DNA of 14,899 nucleotides from Erysipelotrichaceae bacterium. GTDB lineage: Bacteria > Bacillota_I > Bacilli_A > Erysipelotrichales > Erysipelotrichaceae. The notes under the pieces are model-generated. The model did not search any database. It was not told where the DNA came from and was given only the letters and a program-made list of their open reading frames with translations. The stretch spans positions 1 through 14,899 of the forward strand of contig JAILBD010000130.1 of assembly GCA_024681275.1 (NCBI GenBank). The letters are read 5' to 3'. This document shows, one piece after another, positions 1 through 6,657 of the stretch; position 1 is the stretch's first letter, and each line of letters opens with the position of its first letter. A program made the translations under genes and the position numbers.

Positions 1-1
1 T

Positions 2-316
2 ACGGCATTCGATCTGGATTTTGAAGACAAGGACAAGTGGGAAGATCCGTTTGTCGGCGTCAAGGGCGACCGGGTGGAGATGCTGCACGACGTCATGTAT
101 CCGACGAGCGATTATTTCGCCCACTACTATGACAGTGAGGATGGCAACTGCTATACCTGTGTCCTCGCCATCAGCAAGCATGCCCATGAGATCCGACCGT
201 TCACCAACCGCTATGCCTATCGCTTCGCGAAGAAGTATTACCGGGATGAGGACGGGAAGATCTGCATCAAGGACAAGGAAAGAAAAGTGATAATAAAAAC
301 AAGACGAGTTGAATGA
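2..316 (+). CDS. 3' end of an unrecognised gene (5' truncated by window edge)
   Basis: Open from the left edge in frame 2, this gives 104 residues of a C-terminus and then TGA at 314-316. The composition is protein-like, rich in acidic and aromatic residues (for example YPTSDYFAHYYDSEDG), whereas the overlapping frame-3 reading is Arg/Ser-rich and looks like a shadow. I do not recognise a family; there is no visible membrane segment or catalytic motif. The gene is convergent with the minus-strand esterase operon. Oddly, the last codons (KTRRVE) are encoded by the left arm and loop of the terminator, and three in-frame stops (TGA TAA TAA, 288-296) sit just upstream in frame 3. A one-base slip in the A-run at 283-286 may therefore have extended the C-terminus by about nine residues. 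Frame and end are fairly sure; function is unknown. Confidence 0.6.
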   Translation, partial: TAFDLDFEDKDKWEDPFVGVKGDRVEMLHDVMYPTSDYFAHYYDSEDGNCYTCVLAISKHAHEIRPFTNRYAYRFAKKYYRDEDGKICIKDKERKVIIKTRRVE

Positions 317-329
317 CTCGTCTTGTTTT
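296..329. terminator. Bidirectional intrinsic terminator between convergent genes
   Basis: A perfect 14-bp inverted repeat: AAAACAAGACGAGT at 296-309 and ACTCGTCTTGTTTT at 316-329, with a 6-nt loop (310-315). The stem ends in T-rich sequence on either strand, so it can terminate both the left plus-strand gene and the minus-strand operon whose last stop codon lies at 332-334. The plus-strand gene's predicted stop codon falls in the loop and right arm. Confidence 0.85.
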
Positions 330-331
330 AC

Positions 332-748
332 TTATTTCTCGTAGAATCTGATCCACAGTCCGTCTTCCTGGACCGTGCCGATGCCGATGAAGCGATCGCG
401 GTGCAGGTAATCAGCCAGGACCGGGGAGTCGGTATAGAAGACCGGCAAGGAATTAAAGGTCCTGGAGAACTCGTCCGCTTTCTGCCACGCCTTGTTTTCG
501 ACGTAGATGTGGCAATCGTTTCCTTCCCTGTCTTTTCCGCTCAGCATGTATCTGGCTGAGAGGGTGCGGATATTGATGTGATTGGTGATCTGGGTGTCGA
601 CGCCCCAGGGTTCGACGATGCCGCTGAAGAGCTCGCCGTAGACTTTTCCGGAGAATGGGACCATGGAGACCGTGCCCCTTTCAGTCGTGATGCTGAGACC
701 GGGGCGGTCCATCTCGATCCTGATCTCCAGTATCGCTTTCTTTTCCAT
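332..748 (-). CDS. DUF3237 (UPF0311) family protein
   Basis: 138 residues, about the usual length for DUF3237 (PF11578). It shows the family's layout: an N-terminal strand (AILEIRIEM), a Gly-rich turn near 33-43 (SGKVYGELFSG), a WGVD segment at 48-51, an ARYML strand at 65-69 and a C-terminal DRFIGIG...LWIRFYEK region. Family members are small beta-barrel proteins of mostly unknown biochemical role, often next to hydrolases or oxidoreductases. It is the last gene of the minus-strand operon. Its ATG overlaps the stop of the carboxylesterase by one base (TAATG at 750-746) and no clear Shine-Dalgarno sequence precedes it, so translation is probably coupled. No signal peptide. Family assignment is by remembered pattern; a role in handling the product of the neighbouring esterases is inference. 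Confidence 0.7.
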   Translation of the reverse strand: MEKKAILEIRIEMDRPGLSITTERGTVSMVPFSGKVYGELFSGIVEPWGVDTQITNHINIRTLSARYMLSGKDREGNDCHIYVENKAWQKADEFSRTFNSLPVFYTDSPVLADYLHRDRFIGIGTVQEDGLWIRFYEK

Positions 749-2340
749 TACTGCTTCGGCGTGAATCTGGCCGGTCCAAAGAGGGAGATCACGAAGTTGT
801 TGCTCTGGAGCTTCTCATAGAAGTAGTGGTATTTCTCCTGCTGTGCTTCGTCCATCATGTTTGAATCGTTGTTCAGATTGATGATGTCGAAGTCTTTTTC
901 GTATTTCTTCCATTCCGGTCTGCCATCGCCGTTTGGATCTCCTTTGGCTGCGAAGTCATACCAATAGCCCTGGATGAGTTCCATGAAGTCATAGTCGGCG
1001 CCTACCCAGTGGTAAGGGAAGAACGGGTTCCTTTCGCCGGTGTCGACTCTGCCGAAGACATATGGCATTTCCGCGCAGTGCGGAGAACCGTCGTTATGTC
1101 CTCTTTCCGTTTCGTTCTCTTTGGACATGAGCCAGACGTAGGCGTTGCGGCCGTACTGTTTTGCCAGCTCACCGAGTTTTGCCGATCCCATCAGCATGAT
1201 GTCGGAGGAGATGGATGAGCAGGCTTTTGCCGCTTCGATGGCGTTGCTGGCCGGATACCATCTCTTCATGTTTTCGACGTTGTCAGGGAAGGCTTCTTCC
1301 AGATATGCGTGGAACGCTTCGACGGAATACTGGTCAGCTCTGACGGCCGGGAATTCCTGGGCGCAGGATCCGATCATGACGTCGAAGTCGTTGAATTCGC
1401 CGCTGTCCATGATGTCGGAGTACTGCTTCGGGATGAATTCACCGTCCACACAGAAGGTGAAACCAAAGCCCATCGGTCCGATGCCTTTAGATCTCTGGAA
1501 CTCCTCGTATTTGTCAAAGAGTTCCCAGGCGTCCTTGGTCCTGAGTTCTTCGATGGATTTGACGCCGATGTAGCTCATGTATTCGACACCGAGATCTTCC
1601 ATCCTCTGTCTCGGACCCGGCTGCATGAAGCCCCAGTAGATCGGTCCGGATTCGATGGAGACTCTCTGAATGACGCCTTTCATCAGCGGGGATGCGTGCA
1701 AAGCGCCGGTGGCTGCCGCGCCGCCGGATTGTCCGGCTACGGTGATGCGTTCAGGATCGCCGCCGAAGCTGGCGATGTTGTTCTTGACCCAGAGACAAGC
1801 CTGGCGGATGTCGTAGAGGGCGTAGTTGCCGCTGGTGCCGCCGGTCTCTGCCGTGAGCTCCGGATGCGCGAAGAAGCCGAAGAAGCCCAGACGGTAGTTG
1901 ATGGTGACGACGACGATGTCTTTCCTCTTGGCGAAGCCGATGCCGTCGCAGACGACTTCACAGCCGGAGCCTGCGACCATGCCGCCCCCGTGTACCCAGA
2001 TGAAGACGGGGAGCTTGTCTTCGGCCGTCTTTGCCGGAGTCCACACGTTCAGATAGAGGCAGTCTTCCTCGTATTGTGAAGGTGCCATGAACTGCGGGAC
2101 GCCGTGGACGTTTGCCGGAAGATCTTCCTGTTCCATGACGTGCTGGATGGCGGCCGCGGAGTATTGTGTCGCTTTGCGGACACCTCTCCATCTTTCCGGT
2201 TCCTGCGGATGTCTGAAACGGCGGTCGCCGACCGGCGGAGCTGCGTACGGGATGCCTTTGAAGATCTTGACGTTGCCTTCCTTGTATCCCTGCAGCCAGC
2301 CCTGTTTCACCAGGACTTTTGCGTTTTCAAAATTACTCAT
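748..2340 (-). CDS. Type-B carboxylesterase (PnbA-like alpha/beta hydrolase)
   Basis: 530 residues, typical of the carboxylesterase type B family (PF00135), which hydrolyses carboxylic esters. Visible hallmarks: FKGIPYAAPPVG at 27-38, EDCLYLNVW at 92-100, the oxyanion-hole HGGG at 117-120, the nucleophile elbow GQSGG with Ser205, a probable catalytic acid Glu329 (GSCAQE) and catalytic His421 in SPHCAEMPYVFG. All triad residues are present. No signal peptide is seen, so the enzyme should be cytoplasmic, which suits action on imported molecules. The start is supported by AGGAGG at 2351-2356 on the minus strand, about 10 nt before the ATG. It lies 22 nt downstream of the other esterase and overlaps the DUF3237 gene by one base, so the three form one operon. 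The substrate (acetyl, feruloyl or other ester) cannot be told from sequence. Confidence 0.92.
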   Translation of the reverse strand: MSNFENAKVLVKQGWLQGYKEGNVKIFKGIPYAAPPVGDRRFRHPQEPERWRGVRKATQYSAAAIQHVMEQEDLPANVHGVPQFMAPSQYEEDCLYLNVWTPAKTAEDKLPVFIWVHGGGMVAGSGCEVVCDGIGFAKRKDIVVVTINYRLGFFGFFAHPELTAETGGTSGNYALYDIRQACLWVKNNIASFGGDPERITVAGQSGGAAATGALHASPLMKGVIQRVSIESGPIYWGFMQPGPRQRMEDLGVEYMSYIGVKSIEELRTKDAWELFDKYEEFQRSKGIGPMGFGFTFCVDGEFIPKQYSDIMDSGEFNDFDVMIGSCAQEFPAVRADQYSVEAFHAYLEEAFPDNVENMKRWYPASNAIEAAKACSSISSDIMLMGSAKLGELAKQYGRNAYVWLMSKENETERGHNDGSPHCAEMPYVFGRVDTGERNPFFPYHWVGADYDFMELIQGYWYDFAAKGDPNGDGRPEWKKYEKDFDIINLNNDSNMMDEAQQEKYHYFYEKLQSNNFVISLFGPARFTPKQ

Positions 2341-2362
2341 ATAGATCAGTCCTCCTGTTTTT

Positions 2363-3166
2363 TTACTTTTCGTTTAAGAGATATTCGATGCCTTCATAGG
2401 CGTGCGGTGTCCAGAATGCCCAGTCGTGGACACCCGGTCCTTCGCTGTATGTGTAGTCCGCTTTCTGTTTTCTGAGGAAGTCGGCCAGATCGCGGTTCGG
2501 AGCGATGAGGAAGTCTTCACTGCCGCAGGCCATGTAGATGCGCGGATTGTCTATGCCTTTCCTCTTGTTCCTTCTGTAGAGGACCTTCGGATTGTGGTCG
2601 CTCTTTGCGGCTTTGGAGAGGTCGCCGAAGGTGTCGACATAGTATTCGTAGTTGGCCATGACCGGATCTTTCATCTTCGGGCTCATGTCTTTCAGTGATT
2701 CGACGATCAGAGCGGAAGACAGGGCCATGATGCCTGAGAAGGTATCAGGATACATGAGGCCGGTATGCAGGGCGCCAAAGCCGCCCATGGAGAGGCCGCC
2801 GATCAGGGTGTCCTCCCTTTCAGTCGCCAGGTTGAAGGTGTCTCTCAGATAATCGACGAGTTCTTCGCCGATGAATCTGCAGTACTGGTGGCCGGTCGCT
2901 TTTTTGTCGACGTAAAAGCTGATGCCGCCGCTTGGCATGACGATGGCCAGATTGTATTTCATGGAGTAGTCGGCGGCTGCGGAGTTGTAGAGCCAGTCGG
3001 TGCAGTCGCCGCTGTAGCCGTGCAGCAGGATGAGTGTTTTCGGCTTTCTGTTATAGTATGGGTTTCCCTGCAGGAAAGGAGGCAGCTCTTTCGGCGGGAG
3101 GATCATGTGAAATTCCCCGTTGCAGGCCAAGGCTTCGCTGCGGAAACGGACAAATAGTGTGGACAT
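2363..3166 (-). CDS. Alpha/beta-hydrolase esterase, PF00756 type (esterase D / acetylesterase-like)
   Basis: 267 residues with the fold signature of the putative esterase family (S-formylglutathione hydrolase, antigen 85 and feruloyl/acetyl-xylan esterase relatives). LILLHGYSGDCTDW at 45-58 gives the oxyanion region, GLSMGG at 124-129 carries nucleophile Ser126, Asp218 in ACGSEDF is the likely acid and His247 in GVHDWAFW the likely base. No signal peptide, so probably cytoplasmic. First gene of the minus-strand operon; the start is supported by an AGGAGAG site (3175-3181 on the minus strand, 8-nt spacer). That site can pair with upstream leader sequence (see hairpin at 3174-3211). Divergent from the solute-binding protein, suggesting shared control. 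A role in removing acyl groups from an imported glycan is inference; a detoxification esterase is an alternative. Confidence 0.88.
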   Translation of the reverse strand: MSTLFVRFRSEALACNGEFHMILPPKELPPFLQGNPYYNRKPKTLILLHGYSGDCTDWLYNSAAADYSMKYNLAIVMPSGGISFYVDKKATGHQYCRFIGEELVDYLRDTFNLATEREDTLIGGLSMGGFGALHTGLMYPDTFSGIMALSSALIVESLKDMSPKMKDPVMANYEYYVDTFGDLSKAAKSDHNPKVLYRRNKRKGIDNPRIYMACGSEDFLIAPNRDLADFLRKQKADYTYSEGPGVHDWAFWTPHAYEGIEYLLNEK

Positions 3167-3378
3167 ATGAAAAGCTCTCCTTTTTCTGCTTTCATTTTAG
3201 GAAAAGAGAGCCCTTCAGGATATTAAAAAAGTGCCTTTGATTTTTGACTTTGATATATCGGGGCTGAGTGAGTGATACAGAAGTGAAATATTTTGAAATT
3301 GAGATGATATTTTTTAAAGTTTTAGGGAAGCAGATTTGATTAAATGAATATAACGAAAGGACTAAAAAAGGAGAAATA
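3167..3378. promoter_or_regulatory. AT-rich divergent intergenic region (esterase operon / solute-binding protein)
   Basis: 212 bases between two divergent starts, clearly more AT-rich than the flanking genes, so it should hold both promoters and any YesN-type operator. For the plus strand the best -10 candidate is TATAAC at 3349-3354 (5 of 6), about 25 nt before the ATG, without a good -35. That would fit a promoter needing an activator. For the minus strand, TAATAT (complement of 3220-3225) and TAAAAT (complement of 3194-3199) are weak candidates. Short palindromes GATATATC (3252-3259) and AAATATTT (3286-3293) are present. No clear catabolite-responsive element was seen. Confidence 0.5.
3174..3211 (-). 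promoter_or_regulatory. Possible RBS-masking hairpin in the esterase leader
   Basis: Read on the minus strand, GCTCTCTTTT (complement of 3202-3211) can pair with AAAGGAGAGC (complement of 3174-3183). This forms a 10-bp stem with one G-U pair and an 18-nt loop. The right arm contains the Shine-Dalgarno sequence of the esterase gene. It only matters if transcription starts upstream of 3211 on the minus strand, and I cannot place that start. Confidence 0.4.
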
Positions 3379-4875
3379 ATGAAAAAACTTTTAGTTATTT
3401 TGGCTGCTTTACTGCTTTTGACATCCATGACAGGATGCTCATCAGGCGGTGGTGAGAAGAAAGGTGACGAACCTTCAGTCATTACGATCGATATGTCTAC
3501 TCTCTTTATCGTTCCGGCTCTGGAAGCGACACAGAAGGTTGAAGATCAGATCAATGATTATCTTCTGAATACTTTAGGCGAGACCGATTACAAGATCCAC
3601 CTGAGGATCACTTCGATCGGTGACTATCTCCAGTCTATCCCTATGGAGCTGGCTGGCGGCGCTGATGGCTCTGTCGATATCGTTCAGGTATTCGATGTTG
3701 CCGGTTGGTCTAACAACGGTTATATCATTCCGCTGGATCCGTATCTTGAAAACGAGCTCAAGCCTACTTATGAAATGATCAAACCGATCATGGGCAATGG
3801 CAGAGTCGGCGGTCAGACATTCATGATGCCTCGTTACTTCGGCACAGTTCTTGACTGGAAGTGGATCTACAACAAGGAAATGGTCGAGGCAGCCGGTGTC
3901 GATGTTTCCAAGGTCACTGACATCGAAACACTCGGCGATGTACTGGCTGAACTCAAGGTCGCTTATCCGGATGAGCACTTCCTGGTATACTGCGATCAGT
4001 TCAACAGGCTTTACAACCTCAAGACACACACTTCTCAGGTAGGCACTTATACGGCAACGGTCGGTGACGACACGACATTGTATGACTACTATGAGACAGA
4101 TGCATTCAAGAATGCCGTATACAAGGCATACGAGTTCCGTCAGAAGGGTTATGCAGATCCGGAAGGTTCCGCTAACACGCTGAGCCATGACGCAGTCGTC
4201 ATGGGCGGTTCTTCAAAGGGCGTCATCATGGGTCACTCAAACGATGTTGAATCCATCGCTACGATGTTCTCCACGACCAACAGCTACGGTGCTGAGTTCG
4301 GTGCTGTCACCATCGGTATCGATGATCTGGCGACCGACACATTAGGTATCGGTATCTCTCATGCCTGCAAGGATCCTGCTTCTGCAGCGAAGTTCATCAA
4401 CCTGCTTTACACGGATAAGTTCGTATGGGATTCTCTGATCTTCGGTGCTGAAGGCCAGGACTACGAATGGAATGAAGATCATACAAAGATCAGATATCCT
4501 GAAGGCTTAGACTTCAATACAGTACCTTACAACTGCATGTACTCATGCGGTATGATCGGTAACGGCTTCGACTTCTTCCTCGAGTATGAATCAGGAAACG
4601 AGACAGGTTCCAACGGCGAATACGGCAAGATCCTGTTCGAAAGCGCAGCTGTACCTCCTCTCTACGGCTTCATCCCTGTAACGACCAACGTCCTCAACGA
4701 GGTCACAGCAGTATCCAACGTCGTTGAACAGTACAGCAGCGTTCTGATGTACGGCGATGTCAATCCGGATGAGAAGTATCCTGAATTCATCGCAGCTCTG
4801 AAGGAAGCTGGCATCGACAAGATCGTCGCTGACTTCCAGGCTCAGGCTGATGAGTGGGTCAAGGTCAACAAATAA
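3379..4875 (+). CDS. CUT1 ABC transporter solute-binding lipoprotein (LplA-like, DUF3502 C-terminus)
   Basis: 498 residues. A lipoprotein signal (MKKLL, a hydrophobic run and lipobox SMTGC) places the acylated Cys at residue 20, followed by a flexible Ser/Gly/Lys linker, so the protein is anchored outside the cell. The body is a family-1-like solute-binding fold: DIVQVFDVAGWSNNGYIIPLD near 100-120 and MMPRYFGTVLDWKWIYNKE near 150-170. The last 69 residues (from GFIPVTTNV at 430) match the DUF3502 pattern typical of LplA-type binding proteins, ending EAGIDKIVADFQAQADEW. It binds an oligosaccharide or related solute for the permeases encoded at 8989-10882. Start supported by AAGGAG at 3368-3373 with a 5-nt spacer. 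It is followed directly by its own terminator, so it is a single-gene transcript, which fits the high dose usual for binding proteins. Ligand unknown. Confidence 0.93.
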   Translation: MKKLLVILAALLLLTSMTGCSSGGGEKKGDEPSVITIDMSTLFIVPALEATQKVEDQINDYLLNTLGETDYKIHLRITSIGDYLQSIPMELAGGADGSVDIVQVFDVAGWSNNGYIIPLDPYLENELKPTYEMIKPIMGNGRVGGQTFMMPRYFGTVLDWKWIYNKEMVEAAGVDVSKVTDIETLGDVLAELKVAYPDEHFLVYCDQFNRLYNLKTHTSQVGTYTATVGDDTTLYDYYETDAFKNAVYKAYEFRQKGYADPEGSANTLSHDAVVMGGSSKGVIMGHSNDVESIATMFSTTNSYGAEFGAVTIGIDDLATDTLGIGISHACKDPASAAKFINLLYTDKFVWDSLIFGAEGQDYEWNEDHTKIRYPEGLDFNTVPYNCMYSCGMIGNGFDFFLEYESGNETGSNGEYGKILFESAAVPPLYGFIPVTTNVLNEVTAVSNVVEQYSSVLMYGDVNPDEKYPEFIAALKEAGIDKIVADFQAQADEWVKVNK

Positions 4876-4899
4876 TCTGCAAGACAAGATTTGTAAACT

Positions 4900-4927
4900 G
4901 AGCGGGATGTGATTCCCGCTCTTTTTT
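4900..4927 (+). terminator. Intrinsic terminator after the solute-binding protein
   Basis: GC-rich 8-bp stem GAGCGGGA (4900-4907) / TCCCGCTC (4914-4921), 6-nt loop TGTGAT, then six T (4922-4927). It lies 25 nt after the stop codon and insulates the binding-protein transcript from the two-component genes. Confidence 0.9.
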
Positions 4928-4928
4928 G

Positions 4929-4934
4929 TATAAT
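4929..4934 (+). promoter_or_regulatory. Candidate -10 box for the two-component operon
   Basis: A perfect TATAAT directly follows the terminator T-run, 22 nt before the kinase ATG. No acceptable -35 hexamer sits 15-19 nt upstream; that space is the terminator hairpin. If it is used, expression is probably low or activator-dependent, and the leader would be only about 15 nt with a weak ribosome site (AGGG at 4948-4951). Confidence 0.55.
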
Positions 4935-4956
4935 GGATAGTAGAAACAGGGTCTGA

Positions 4957-6657
4957 ATGGAAAAGTCATTGATAAGAAAGATGTTGCTGCTGATAAGCGG
5001 GATCATGATCTCTTCGCTTTTGTTTTTTGCTGCGGTCTCTCTGACTTATGACACATTCTACAGGCAGACCCTCATCAAGGACAACAGCCGCGTCGCTTCC
5101 AACTGGACTTCATCGATCGACAACCGGCTCAATGCCGCTTACGAACATATCTTCGATGTGGCGAACATCATCTACAGGAAGATCGAGATCCGTTCCGGTT
5201 CTGCTCAGATCGATTATGTAGGCCGCAACGATCTGATCGATGTCCTGGAGTCCAAGGTCATGGCTTCTTCAGATATTTCCGCGATCTTCGTGACGGATAC
5301 GGAGAGCGAGATCTTTCTCTATTTCAACAGCCCGGTCATCTCCATCCTTGAAAACAATAACCTGAAGTTCTTTCTGAGGGATTACAGCGTCTCCAACAGC
5401 TACTCGGTGCGCAACAGGCAATGGAAAACAGTAAAGATCAATGAGGATGCCTACTATTACAATGCCATGAAGCTGGGCAAGTATGTCATCGGTGCCGTCA
5501 GTTCTTTCGATCTCTATGATCTTCCTGATCATGCCGATGGGATCTATGTCTATATCGAAGGCAAAGACGGGATCTGCCCGGTCCGCGGGGACAGGGATCT
5601 GATCTCTCTTCTCGATCGGGACAAGGGTGAGAGCTATTTTGATGGCGGCTATGTCATCATCCGCAGCGTTCAGAACAATGCGGATGCGACGACTTATCTG
5701 GTGGCCAGAACGGAAGGCATCGGGCGGATCTGGAGAATGGCTTCGTTCTTCCTGGTCGCGGACAGCGCTGTCTGTGTCATCCTGGCGATGATCCTCATCT
5801 ACAATACGAATCACAGGGTCAAGGAGCCGATCAGGGATCTGATCGATGCCAACCGGAGACTGTCGGAAGGGAACTTTGAATACAAACTGGATGTTTCCAA
5901 GGCGGGAAGTTCGGAATTTGAAGGGCTGTATGGAAGTTTCAATGAGATGTCCGACAGGATCAAGGATCTGACGATCGAACAGTATGATTCGGAGATCAAG
6001 AGGCAGCAGAATCAGCTCAAGATGCTCAGGGCCCAGGTGAAGCCGCACACTTTCCTGAATGCGATCAACACGATCAACAATCTGACTTATACCGGAAGCG
6101 GGGAAGACATCAGGCAGTATATCTCTGCTTTCGCTTCTTTCACCAGATACATGCTGTACAAGGCCAAGGACTGGACCATCGTGGAAGACGAGATCAGAAA
6201 CATCAACAGCTATGCGAAGATGCAGCAGATCCGTTTTCCTGAAAGTATCGAGATCATCTACGATATCGATCCCGAGATCTACAGTGAGCAGATCCCTTAT
6301 CTGACGCTGTTCTCGCTGGTGCAGAACTCCTTCAAACATGCGATGACGCTGGAGGACAAGGCCTATATCAACATCAGCGGCGAATACTACGAGGAAGAAG
6401 GCTTCAAGGGTTTCCGTCTGATCGAAGAAGACAACGGTCCGGGCTTCAGCGAAGAAGCGCTGAAGAAGCTGGCGACAGCGGAAGAGGACGACCCGTTCAC
6501 CAAGGAGCACCTGGGCCTGACCAATGTGCGTTATTCTCTGAATCTGATCTACAGGAGGAATGATCTTCTCAGGATCTCGAACAAGAAAGAAGGCGGCGCG
6601 CATATCGAGCTGCTGATTCCGGAACAGGAGGTGGGTGATGAAACTGCTGATCTGTGA
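4957..6657 (+). CDS. YesM-type sensor histidine kinase
   Basis: 566 residues with the standard YesM layout: TM1 about 9-29, a roughly 230-residue extracytosolic sensor region, TM2 about 262-283, a HAMP-like linker about 285-340, the His_kinase (PF06580) dimerisation and phosphoacceptor segment, and a GHKL ATPase domain. The phosphoacceptor is His364 in QVKPHTFLNAINTI. The N-box is LVQNSFKHA (Asn457), the G1 box DNGPGF is at 492-497, and HLGLTNVRYSL near 518 is the G2 box. The H-box departs from the usual PHFLYN, and the N-box has Gln456 where the family usually has Glu. It overlaps the response-regulator gene by 20 bases, so the two form one unit. Such kinases usually sense sugars, or sugar-loaded binding proteins, outside the cell and phosphorylate a YesN-type partner. 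The signal here is unknown. Confidence 0.93.
   Translation: MEKSLIRKMLLLISGIMISSLLFFAAVSLTYDTFYRQTLIKDNSRVASNWTSSIDNRLNAAYEHIFDVANIIYRKIEIRSGSAQIDYVGRNDLIDVLESKVMASSDISAIFVTDTESEIFLYFNSPVISILENNNLKFFLRDYSVSNSYSVRNRQWKTVKINEDAYYYNAMKLGKYVIGAVSSFDLYDLPDHADGIYVYIEGKDGICPVRGDRDLISLLDRDKGESYFDGGYVIIRSVQNNADATTYLVARTEGIGRIWRMASFFLVADSAVCVILAMILIYNTNHRVKEPIRDLIDANRRLSEGNFEYKLDVSKAGSSEFEGLYGSFNEMSDRIKDLTIEQYDSEIKRQQNQLKMLRAQVKPHTFLNAINTINNLTYTGSGEDIRQYISAFASFTRYMLYKAKDWTIVEDEIRNINSYAKMQQIRFPESIEIIYDIDPEIYSEQIPYLTLFSLVQNSFKHAMTLEDKAYINISGEYYEEEGFKGFRLIEEDNGPGFSEEALKKLATAEEDDPFTKEHLGLTNVRYSLNLIYRRNDLLRISNKKEGGAHIELLIPEQEVGDETADL
6626..6631 (+). promoter_or_regulatory. RBS that sets the response-regulator start
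   Basis: AGGAGG lies 6 nt before the ATG at 6638 but only 3 nt before the GTG at 6635. The spacing therefore favours ATG, and the protein begins MKLLICDDD, the usual response-regulator start. Confidence 0.7.

Noticed and set aside
21..290. Frame-3 open frame at the left end
   Set aside because: Arg/Ser/Thr-rich shadow of the frame-2 gene, although its triple stop is informative about a possible frameshift.
1309..2079. A 256-codon plus-strand open frame inside the carboxylesterase
   Set aside because: The minus-strand carboxylesterase has all catalytic motifs; the plus frame is a codon-bias shadow with no ribosome site or recognisable domain.
3167..3378. Catabolite-responsive element in the divergent region
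   Set aside because: No stretch fits the cre consensus well enough by eye; short AT palindromes there are not cre-like.
6635..6637. GTG as the start of the response regulator
   Set aside because: Only 3 nt from the AGGAGG; the ATG at 6638 has normal spacing and gives the usual MKLLICDDD start.
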